Assembly: GCA_007116685.1 (NCBI GenBank)
Contig: SKIC01000126.1
Span: 1 to 17,134, forward strand
Source: Balneolales bacterium
GTDB lineage: Bacteria; Bacteroidota; Rhodothermia; Balneolales; Natronogracilivirgulaceae
Length of the DNA: 17,134 bases
Direction of reading: 5' to 3'
Below the pieces are notes generated by a model, which saw only the letters and a program-made list of their open reading frames with translations, did not search any database and was not told where the DNA came from. How positions within the stretch are numbered: the first letter of the stretch is position 1; each line of letters starts with the position of its first letter. Made by a program: the position numbers and the translations under genes. Of this stretch, positions 7,420 through 15,200 are shown piece after piece.

Positions 7420-7447
7420 TTGAGAGTTAATTACTTAATGCTCTCAA
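7420..7447 (+). other. Hairpin between the HU and TPR protein genes
   Basis: TTGAGAG (7420-7426) and CTCTCAA (7441-7447) are perfect 7-bp arms, and inside them TTAA/TTAA can add four pairs with a two-base bulge and a TTAC loop. No T-tract follows, and the next start codon is only 4 nt downstream. It is therefore more likely a translation-affecting or RNA-processing hairpin than a terminator. In RNA it could lower access to the TPR gene's start. Confidence 0.4.
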
Positions 7448-7451
7448 TCAG

Positions 7452-8159
7452 ATGAAGAAATTTATTTACTTAGGAATGCCTCTTGCTGCGATTCTTGCCG
7501 CAGCAATTTTGATTTACATAGATAGCCGTAGTTTGGAGGGTGAACCCGCTGCGGTTCATCAACACAGCCACACCACCAATCTTCCAGCTGGACCAGAAGG
7601 AGAGGAGCTTGCCAGAATTCTTGAAATTGAAAACATTCTTGAAGACTTAGAAGATGCCCGTTTGGCAATAGCTTTTCTTGGAGAAATCGCCCAAATAAAT
7701 ATTAGAAACGAACGATATGACGGTGCCGGCGATGCAACAGCGAGGTTAGCTTCCATTACTCAGGAATTTGAAGATTGGAAACAGGCTGGAGATTATTTTT
7801 TTGAATGGCTCTCATATGAAGAGAAGCTCGAACGCCAGTTTCACTTTGCTTCCCGAGCAATTAGTGCCTATCAACAGGCTCTAGAAGTAAAACCCAGCGA
7901 TCCGGATACTTATGCCGTCATTGGAGCAGTGTATGGACAAATGGCTGATTACACCAATTCTGAGCTGTTTTTAAGAAAAGCACTAGATGTTGAACCAGAC
8001 CATTTATTCGCAAATTTCAATATGGGCGTAATTTTGCACGAAACTGAAAATAAAAACAAAAGTATTTCTTATCTTAGGCGTTCTTTAGAACTGGCTAGGG
8101 ATACAGAATACTACGGAACTGTTTTCGGTTACCTTAGTCAGATACAAAACGAATTGTAA
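7452..8159 (+). CDS. Membrane-anchored TPR-repeat protein
   Basis: A 235-aa protein with Lys2-Lys3, an uncleaved-looking hydrophobic segment at about 5-22, and then a polar linker with a small His cluster (HQHSH, 36-40). It is probably anchored in the inner membrane with the bulk in the periplasm. Residues of about 51-125 are helical and acidic. From about 130 there are three tandem TPR units: ASRAISAYQQALEVKPSD, then YAVIGAVYGQMADYTNSELFLRKALDVEPD, then FANFNMGVILHETENKNKSISYLRRSLELA, with the usual Ala/Gly/Pro spacing of 34 residues. TPRs bind proteins; no enzymatic motif is present and I cannot name the partner. It lies 48 nt after the HU gene and 28 nt before the 29-aa ORF, so co-transcription is likely. 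Confidence 0.85.
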   Translation: MKKFIYLGMPLAAILAAAILIYIDSRSLEGEPAAVHQHSHTTNLPAGPEGEELARILEIENILEDLEDARLAIAFLGEIAQINIRNERYDGAGDATARLASITQEFEDWKQAGDYFFEWLSYEEKLERQFHFASRAISAYQQALEVKPSDPDTYAVIGAVYGQMADYTNSELFLRKALDVEPDHLFANFNMGVILHETENKNKSISYLRRSLELARDTEYYGTVFGYLSQIQNEL

Positions 8160-8176
8160 TTTTCTTACTTAAATAT

Positions 8177-8181
8177 AGGAG
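8177..8181 (+). promoter_or_regulatory. Ribosome-binding site of the 29-aa ORF
   Basis: AGGAG stands 6 nt before the ATG at 8188. It is the clearest Shine-Dalgarno site in the window, where most genes have none, and it supports translation of the short ORF. Confidence 0.6.
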
Positions 8182-8187
8182 TTGTTC

Positions 8188-8277
8188 ATGCCCAGCGGAA
8201 AAAAACGCAAAAGAGCAAAAATCGCTAAGCATAAAAGAAAAAAGCGCCTCAGAAAAAACAGACACAAGAAGAAGTAG
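8188..8277 (+). CDS. Small basic AURKAIP1/COX24-like (mS38-like) protein
   Basis: A 29-residue protein, starting MPSGKKRKRAKIAKHKRKKR and ending RLRKNRHKKK, with 18 Lys/Arg and 2 His. The pattern of a basic run, a KIAKHKRKKRLRK core and more basic residues resembles the short AURKAIP1/COX24 domain proteins annotated in many Bacteroidota. In mitochondria that domain belongs to mS38, a small-subunit ribosomal protein. I infer an rRNA-binding ribosomal role. The small size would hide it from many gene callers, but the AGGAG site six bases upstream and the match to a known family pattern support it. It follows the TPR gene by 28 nt and is followed by a long hairpin. Direct function is not demonstrated by the sequence. 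Confidence 0.82.
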   Translation: MPSGKKRKRAKIAKHKRKKRLRKNRHKKK

Positions 8278-8283
8278 ATTTCT

Positions 8284-8326
8284 TTGGCTGTCTGATACGT
8301 AATTAATTATTACCCAAGACAGCCAG
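8284..8326. terminator. Probable bidirectional terminator hairpin between convergent genes
   Basis: TGGCTGTCT (8285-8293) and AGACAGCCA (8317-8325) form a perfect 9-bp stem, extendable by a G-U pair. Inside, GTAAT (8299-8303) and ATTAC (8309-8313) form a second stem. It lies between a plus-strand stop at 8277 and a minus-strand stop at 8338, just where a shared terminator is expected. Neither side has a long T-tract, so intrinsic termination may be weak. Confidence 0.5.
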
Positions 8327-8335
8327 CCACCTTCT

Positions 8336-8986
8336 TTAGGCGGCTATACTAGGAAGCGTTTTATCGGCTATCTGAATTACCCTGTTTGTTCTCATGAGTA
8401 TCTCTTGGACTTTTTTGCCCACGAGCTCATGAATATCATTCAGGGTTTTTTCGTTTTCCAGTTTGTACTGCATATAAGAAATCAGACACATTGCGGAAAG
8501 AAACTTCCCCTGTAAGTCGCCGCCTATTTCTATATGCCATCTGGTTACCAGGTTATCAGACAAATTGATTTTATAGCTGTGCTTGTTTACTTCTTCCATC
8601 CATTTGCTGGCGGCGTTTATGCGGTTATTGCCAACAGGGTTATCTATATAATCTAAAATGGCTTCTTGTTCAAAATGCCAAATTACTTCAACGTCTATAC
8701 TTGGAGTCACATAGCTCTCAGACTCTGATTTCATGTTATTGAGAGGATGTTTTTCCATGCCTTCGAGTTGTGCTGCTAAGTTAGCTTCGCGGAATCTGTC
8801 CCAGTCCATATTGATCACAGCCTTGGTAACTCGAGTAGAAGCATCACTTAGTTCTATTTCGATTTCCAGTCCGGTTGCATTTATGATTTCTTCATTCCAC
8901 TTCTTAAAACGCAACACTTTAATATTTTTTTTCTCGAGGATTGCCTCAATTTGGTTAACAATAGAATCAAAAATTGGGTATTTCAT
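8336..8986 (-). CDS. Hypothetical protein, 216 aa, no recognised family
   Basis: I do not recognise this protein. It has no signal peptide or membrane segment, so it is presumably cytoplasmic. Visible features are an N-terminal helix (FDSIVNQIEAILEKKN), strand-like runs (LEIEIELSDA, TKAVINMDWDRF), a mid-region with VEVIWHFEQEAILDYID, the strand RWHIEIGGDLQGKFLSAMCL near 149-168, and a C-terminal helical part ending in LPSIAA. The regular alternation of strands and helices and normal base composition indicate a real folded protein. Its start is 41 nt from the divergent rqcH start, so the two may share a control region. No catalytic motif was seen. It could be a lineage-restricted protein. Confidence 0.75.
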   Translation of the reverse strand: MKYPIFDSIVNQIEAILEKKNIKVLRFKKWNEEIINATGLEIEIELSDASTRVTKAVINMDWDRFREANLAAQLEGMEKHPLNNMKSESESYVTPSIDVEVIWHFEQEAILDYIDNPVGNNRINAASKWMEEVNKHSYKINLSDNLVTRWHIEIGGDLQGKFLSAMCLISYMQYKLENEKTLNDIHELVGKKVQEILMRTNRVIQIADKTLPSIAA

Positions 8987-9027
8987 AGTAAATTATTTGA
9001 GCGCCATCACATTTTATCCAATCTGTC

Positions 9028-10623
9028 ATGAATAACTTTTATACGTTACGATTTTTAGTATCAGAATTCAAAGAGATTCTTACAGGAACTAAATTCGTAC
9101 AAGCCGTTAGTTATCGTAAAAACCGATTAGAATTGTATTTTGAACGGGAAAACAACAACAAACAGATAAGTGTTTGTACCGATCCTTCCCGAACTGTCAT
9201 GTTCGTTTCCAAATCACAACCGCCGAAGAAAAAAAATATTGCGTTCTTCTTTCAGGATTTAGAAGGTCAAACCATTTCTGACATAAGCCTTAGTCAGAAC
9301 GATCGGTTTGTTACTGTGAAGTTTAATTCAGGTATTAACCTTTTGTTCCAATTGTTTGGTTCCAAGCCCAATGTATTTCTTATTAAAGATGATAAAATCA
9401 TTGATTCATTCAAAAAGAGCAAAGAGTGGATAGAGCAGCCTGCTCCAAAACCGAGAGAATCAAAGAATAATGAATTTACTTGGAAAGAGGATGTACGTTC
9501 AAATTTATTGAGTCTCAATCCCAAATTGCCAAGGACTCACCTAAAAGAGGTAATCAAACAAAACAATTTGGATCAAAAAACGCCGCAGGATTTACAGAAC
9601 TTTTCCGATGAGCTTCATCGCTCTTTAATGGAAGAGCTATCACCATCCTGCGATTCTGATAAGCAGATATGTATTATTCCAGAACCTTTTCTAATACTGC
9701 CAAAGCGTAACTTTTATCCAAGTTTTAATGAAGCCGTCAGAGATAGTTTTTTTGCAGATGTACATCAAAGAAAAGAGTTCCAGTTAAAGAAACAGACCGA
9801 AACAATACTCGAAAAATTACTAAAAAAAGCATCTGCAAAAATCCGACAATTGCGTAAAGCTGTTGAGGGGCCTGATAAGTCTCAAAAGTACGAGCAATAC
9901 GGACATTTACTGATGGCTAATATCCACAGAGATGCTGATATAAATGAAAATCAGCTAGAAGTTGATAATTTTTACGAAGGCAACAGGATAATCATCCCCA
10001 TAAAAGAAAACCTGCGAATTCAGGAAATGGCAGCTGTTTATTATCAAAAAAGTAAGGATGCTAAAACGAATCAGGGTGTATCGGAGCAGTTACTTAAAGA
10101 AGAATTGGCACGATTAGAGGTTTTAGAAAAAGCTAAGGATGAATTTGAGAACCTGGCTGATTTTGAGGCACTGAAGGCGTTTCAATCCAAATATGCTGAG
10201 CTTTTGAAAAGCCAGAATCAAAAATCACAAGATTCCGGAGATGATTCTGTTGGTTTTAATAAAAGAATCTTCAAAGGATATGAGATCCTAATAGGTAGAA
10301 GTGCCACAAATAATGATGAATTATTACGCTATGCCCATAAGGAAGATATTTGGTTGCATGCTCGCGGTTTAGCAGGGTCTCACGTTATCATCAGGATGAA
10401 TGGAAATAAGAATTTTCCGGATCATGCTGTACTCGAAGTTGCTGCTGCTTTGGCTGCGGGGCATAGCAAAGGAGCCGGTTCTGGCATGGTTCCTGTAATG
10501 ACTGCCAAAAGAAAGCACGTCAGGAAAAAGAAAGGTGCCGCACCCGGTGCCGTTTTGGTAGAGAAAGAAGAAATAATAATGGCTGAACCCATACGTAAAC
10601 TTAATCATGAACAGTTCTCGTAA
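9028..10623 (+). CDS. rqcH: NFACT family protein RqcH (Rqc2 homolog)
   Basis: RqcH binds large ribosomal subunits that still hold a stalled peptidyl-tRNA and adds C-terminal alanine tails that mark the chain for degradation. This 531-aa protein has an NFACT-N domain (1 to about 210) containing NDRFVTVKF. Its Asp92-Arg93 fits the DR pair that in B. subtilis RqcH is needed for function. Residues of about 250-295 and 350-400 form the charged coiled-coil arms. The NFACT-R domain (about 417-510) shows GYEILIGRS, the D-x-W-L-H-A block at 440-445 (then RGLAG) and SHVIIR at 451-456, with a basic RKHVRKKKGA run near 495-504. Length fits the family (about 540-570). It leads an operon: aroK starts 17 nt before its stop. 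No strong Shine-Dalgarno site is seen at its ATG. Confidence 0.93.
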   Translation: MNNFYTLRFLVSEFKEILTGTKFVQAVSYRKNRLELYFERENNNKQISVCTDPSRTVMFVSKSQPPKKKNIAFFFQDLEGQTISDISLSQNDRFVTVKFNSGINLLFQLFGSKPNVFLIKDDKIIDSFKKSKEWIEQPAPKPRESKNNEFTWKEDVRSNLLSLNPKLPRTHLKEVIKQNNLDQKTPQDLQNFSDELHRSLMEELSPSCDSDKQICIIPEPFLILPKRNFYPSFNEAVRDSFFADVHQRKEFQLKKQTETILEKLLKKASAKIRQLRKAVEGPDKSQKYEQYGHLLMANIHRDADINENQLEVDNFYEGNRIIIPIKENLRIQEMAAVYYQKSKDAKTNQGVSEQLLKEELARLEVLEKAKDEFENLADFEALKAFQSKYAELLKSQNQKSQDSGDDSVGFNKRIFKGYEILIGRSATNNDELLRYAHKEDIWLHARGLAGSHVIIRMNGNKNFPDHAVLEVAAALAAGHSKGAGSGMVPVMTAKRKHVRKKKGAAPGAVLVEKEEIIMAEPIRKLNHEQFS

Positions 10624-11158
10624 TATTTGCTTATGCGGATTTATGGCTGCGGGTAAATCCAGAATTGGAGCAAAACTAGCAGCTTTGATGCAAAGGAATT
10701 TTCTGGATTTGGATTCAGAAATTGAACATCGAATGGAAATGAAAATTCCTGAAATTTTCAAAAACCGAGGCGAGGCATTTTTCAGAACTCAAGAGCGGGT
10801 AACACTATTGAATCTATTGGAAGAAAAAGAGAATTCAGTTATTGCTCTGGGTGGTGGAGCTTTACAGAATCAGGAGCATACCGCTAAGGTATTGTCTGAA
10901 AGTATTTTAGTATATTTAAGAGCACCCGAAGATGTTATTGTAGCAAGATTAAGTAAAGACAAAAGTCGACCAAAATTGAGAAAAGAAGATGGGTCAATGA
11001 GGACTGAGAGTGAGTTGAAAAAACTTGTGCAAGACATGCTATCTGAACGTGAACCTCTGTATCTTAAGAGTAATATAATTTTTGATATTTCAGGAAACGA
11101 TACGGTCGATACTAACGCGGAAAATTTATACCGCTTACTCCATAATTATGAAGGATAG
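10607..11158 (+). CDS. aroK: Shikimate kinase
   Basis: Phosphorylates shikimate to shikimate-3-phosphate with ATP (aromatic amino-acid pathway, cytoplasm). The 183-aa protein has the Walker A loop GFMAAGKS at residues 11-18, DLD at 34-36 (Mg and shikimate contact), GEAFFRTQE at 55-63 with shikimate-binding Arg60, GGG at 82-84, the LID block SRPKL at 120-124, and REP at 148-150. All key residues are present and the length is normal (about 170-180). Its start overlaps rqcH by 17 nt and its end overlaps the preferred aroB start by 11 nt, so translation is probably coupled. Confidence 0.95.
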   Translation: MNSSRNICLCGFMAAGKSRIGAKLAALMQRNFLDLDSEIEHRMEMKIPEIFKNRGEAFFRTQERVTLLNLLEEKENSVIALGGGALQNQEHTAKVLSESILVYLRAPEDVIVARLSKDKSRPKLRKEDGSMRTESELKKLVQDMLSEREPLYLKSNIIFDISGNDTVDTNAENLYRLLHNYEG

Positions 11159-12239
11159 TATTTCAATTAAGCTGCAATCTGAGGAATCCTATTCCGTAAA
11201 AATTGCTTCAGATTTAGAGTTTTTACTAAGCTCAGAAAAGTTACCAGATGCTGAATTCGCATTTTTAATCATAGATGAAAATGTAGAATATTTTCATGGT
11301 GAGCGTGTTTTTAGCGCTTTAAACAAATATTATCAAAGCGTTCTTAAGTATGTTGTGCCTAGCGGAGAGTCTTCAAAAAGTGTTGAGCAGTGGGTAAGGC
11401 TCACAAATTTTCTGTTGGAGAATCAGGTAAAAAGAAACACTCCGGTATTTGTAGTTGGCGGCGGTGTTACCGGTGATTTAGGTGGATTTGTTGCTGCATC
11501 GGTTCTCAGAGGTTTACCTCTGTACCATATTCCTACCACAATTTTAGCTATGGTAGATAGTGCGATTGGTGGAAAAACGGGAATCAACCATACCACCGGG
11601 AAAAATTTGATTGGAGCATTTTATCAGCCTAAAGCGGTTTTGATGGATACGAAAATGCTTGCAACTCTACCCGAAAAAGAGTGGAAGTGTGGTTTGGGTG
11701 AAGTGCTCAAGTATGCCTGTATAAGCGATAAAACGATTTTCGATGAAGTGGATGCACTTTTCTCAGATGGTTTACCTGAAATTTCTGAAAGACTCTCAGC
11801 TTTATTACTTCGATGTGCCCAAGTAAAAGCTGAAATAGTGATGGAAGATGAGAAAGAAAGCGGAATCAGAGCGTTTTTAAATTTTGGTCATACTTTTGCA
11901 CATGCTTTGGAAGCTTTTACAGCCTACAAAGAATATGCGCATGGCGAAGCCGTATATATTGGTATGATTGCTGCAATGTATGCTTCAAAAAAAATGGGAT
12001 ATGCAGTAGAAGTAAATGATTTACTTAGGTTTAAGTATCTTTACAACTTTTCTCCTGCTGGGCATAGTAAGCACATAGAGGATATCGTTACCTATATGTA
12101 TTCCGATAAAAAAAACAGAGATAAAAATATAAGACTCATCTTACTATCAGAATTGGAAAATCCCGTTTTGGTTGAGGCGGAAAACACGGCATTACTAAAA
12201 GAATCCTTTGAATTCGCTTTTGAGCAGTTGGCTATTTAA
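11148..12239 (+). CDS. aroB: 3-dehydroquinate synthase
   Basis: Converts DAHP to 3-dehydroquinate using NAD+ and a divalent metal, step two of the shikimate pathway. I place the start at the ATG at 11148, giving 363 aa, the usual length. The frame is open from 11082, but the 22 extra residues lie inside aroK and look unlike an AroB N-terminus. NAD-binding GGGVTGDLGGF is at 104-114 and PTTILAMVDSAIGGKTGIN at 129-147. The metal ligands are Glu185 (GLGE), His248 (NFGHTFAH) and His265 (HGEA), all present. It overlaps aroK by 11 nt and ends 3 nt before tamB. Pairing with aroK is the classic arrangement. Confidence 0.96.
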   Translation: MKDSISIKLQSEESYSVKIASDLEFLLSSEKLPDAEFAFLIIDENVEYFHGERVFSALNKYYQSVLKYVVPSGESSKSVEQWVRLTNFLLENQVKRNTPVFVVGGGVTGDLGGFVAASVLRGLPLYHIPTTILAMVDSAIGGKTGINHTTGKNLIGAFYQPKAVLMDTKMLATLPEKEWKCGLGEVLKYACISDKTIFDEVDALFSDGLPEISERLSALLLRCAQVKAEIVMEDEKESGIRAFLNFGHTFAHALEAFTAYKEYAHGEAVYIGMIAAMYASKKMGYAVEVNDLLRFKYLYNFSPAGHSKHIEDIVTYMYSDKKNRDKNIRLILLSELENPVLVEAENTALLKESFEFAFEQLAI

Positions 12240-12242
12240 TAC

Positions 12243-15200
12243 GTGATTAGATACATCTACATACTCTGGAATTTTTTGTGGCGAACACTTTTAATTTTGT
12301 CCGTCACTGGGATAGTATTTGGTTTAATCTCTGTTCTTTTGCTTCAGACCAATATGGTCAAAAACTATCTGAAAGGTCATGTAGAGCAAAGAATAGAGAA
12401 TATTACGGGTGCCGATGTATCTATAGGAAAACTTTCAGGCAGATTGCCTCAGGAATTCGTTTTTGATAATATTTTGATTTCTGATCGAAGTAATTCAGAA
12501 GATACGCTCTTTCAAGCGAGCCAAGTTGGATTACACGTAAATGTGTGGGAATTACTTTTTAATACGGTCTCAGTAAATCACATCTATGTTAACAACCCCA
12601 AACTTATATTAGACTTTCAGAAGTTTGGGAAAAGAGCAAGTAGTCTAACGAATGGTTCCGGTACTGGGTTTAGCAGATTTGGAAGTACACAATATGAGGT
12701 ATTAGCCCCAAATGTATCGATAGATAGAGGTCAGGCTAGAATAGCAAACCTGCCGAATCAAACACTTCAATTCCCGGACGAACTATCCATCAAGAATCTG
12801 AATCTTGATCTATTTCTGGAATTAAATCCAAGGCAACAATACATAGACATTGCTTATATGGGTTTGGAATTGCCGGAGTTAGAAATGGCTTATTTAGATA
12901 TTCGGGGTCAATTTTATAAAGATGGCGATTACCTGGAATGGAATGGGTTTCGGATTGGAACTAAAAATTCCATCATGTTTTTGTTTGGTGAGGTTGCAGG
13001 CGCAGATATCGCAAGTTCTAATCTTCAACAAGAATTACGAAATGGATACTATAACATCCGTTTAGACACGCTTCAATTCTGGCCTCAAGATTTTATCGAT
13101 TTAGTGCCTGATTTGCCTGACTTTGAAGAATATCTGGGAATGCAGGCTTGGTTGGAAGGCGATATTGGAAATCTGGTAGTTCGAGATTTTAAATTAGGTT
13201 TTGACGATAGTTTCCTATCCGTTTCCGGTGAAGTAGACTCTCCCTTACATTTTGAGACTCTCTCTTACAAGGGAATCATAAGGGAATTACAACTGAACAC
13301 GGAATCGAAGTATTTGCCATCCGAAATCAAGCAAAATGGCTTATCAGATTTGGGTAAAATTGAGCTTAGTGGAAATTTTAGCGGTAATCTAAATGAAATC
13401 ACTTTAGAGAAAGACGTACTCTTAGCTGGCGGAAAAGTACAATTAGATACTAAAGCTCAGTTTGATGACTCATTTTATATCCATGTAGATTCTAAAATTG
13501 AAAATCTATCAACAGAGTTTGTTAATACGCTTTCCTTACCACTCGCAAAAGTGAGCGGTATTGGGACTGTTAGAGGCACATTCTCAGAAAGATGGAGCCC
13601 TAACCTGTTCGCAGATTTCAATTTCTGGGATGTGAGCGTGAATAACTTGCAAATTGACACTGTAGATATTTCTGGAATAGTTAGAGGCAGAAATTTTGAT
13701 CCAAATATAAGAATCATCCGTGATTCTGAATTAATCATTGCAGAAAGTAGTGTGCAGATTGGCGATGGATTTTTAAATATTTGGATGGATGGAAATATTG
13801 AAAAACTCAATATTCAGGATTATGCAAGTTCCAGAGGTTTACCATTTACGGAATTAAATCTGGACTTTATGATGGATATTCAGGCTAACCGACAAGCAGA
13901 TTTATCATATGGATGGATTAGTACAGATATTCAGGAATCCATTATTAATCAGGATACTGTTAGAGCACACCAGTTTTTCGGTGATTTGGATAGTCCGGGA
14001 GATGAGATTCGTTCGTTTAGATTTACCAGCTCTTTTCTAGATATAATTATGGATGGAAATGTGAATCCGGTTTCGGTAAATAATCTCTCAAATGTATGGC
14101 TTAGATATTTCCGAGACCGTTTTACTGATGAGGTTCTACTAAGAGGAGAAGAGCCTCTTGCTTCATCCGATCATAATATTTCTGATGCTCTATCTCTTGA
14201 AATTTTAGCTGAAGTTAAAGATATATCACTACTACGTTATTACATCCCAATACTACCTGTTGATGCTAGTTTGATGAATGTGCAAGCCCGGTTAAATGTG
14301 GATGCCAATGATTTTGAATTTGCTGGAAATATCCAGGATCCGGATTTCGTTTGGAATGGCTTGGAAGTCGAAAATGGTAACTTTGAGGTCTATGCCAATT
14401 TCAACAGGTTTCAAAGATTTGTAGATTTTTCAGTAGTGGATATTGAAGGAAGTGCACAAAATTTTGTCTATCAAAACCAAACAGCCAGAGAGCCTTTGCT
14501 TGATCTCACGATAAGAGACGGGAGACTACTTGCCATAGGACGATCAAACCAAATTGGCGATGCTGTAATCCTTGATTCTGAGTTTGAAATGCAGCTAACC
14601 GACGGCTCTGTTGAAGCTCGAATTGAACGAATGGTTCTTGGTTCTCCTGAGTACACCTGGCAAGTTACCAATACACCTAGCTTCGTCTTTACTGGCGATT
14701 CCAGAATTGAAATCTCAAATTTGCGACTTGAGAACAATGGGCAGCTCTTGAATATCGATGGAGTGTTCAGCAATAATTCTAATGACGAACTGCGATACGA
14801 AATCAGTAATCTTGCTTTAGGTCCTATATCTGATTTTATAAATGGCAGAGTGTCTTTTGATGGCACCTTGAGTTCTGAAGTTTACACAAGATCTTTGCTG
14901 ACTAATCCAATTGCAGATGGAGAATTGTTTATTGATGGATTTAGCATCGATGATGGATTAGTTGGAGACATCACATTCACAAGTTTCTTTAATCCGGACA
15001 CCAGGCAGTTTGAAACCAAGGGCGAAATTCTAACACCGGAAGAAAAGTATGCCGACATCTTGTCCAGAGATTATGCAACCGCCCAAGAGATTTATATAAG
15101 TGGAATAATTGAATCTTTAGAAACTGCTAAAGTAAATGGGCGTAATTTCCATTTCGATGTAGATGTTGTTAACTCTGATATCTGGTACCTTCCGATTTTA

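Noticed and set aside
11082..11147. Upstream extension of aroB
   Set aside because: These 22 codons are inside aroK and do not resemble an AroB N-terminus; the ATG at 11148 gives a standard 363-aa enzyme.
14471..14866. Minus-strand open frame of 131 codons inside tamB
   Set aside because: It is antisense to a continuous TamB frame, has low-complexity Ser-rich translation and no start signal.
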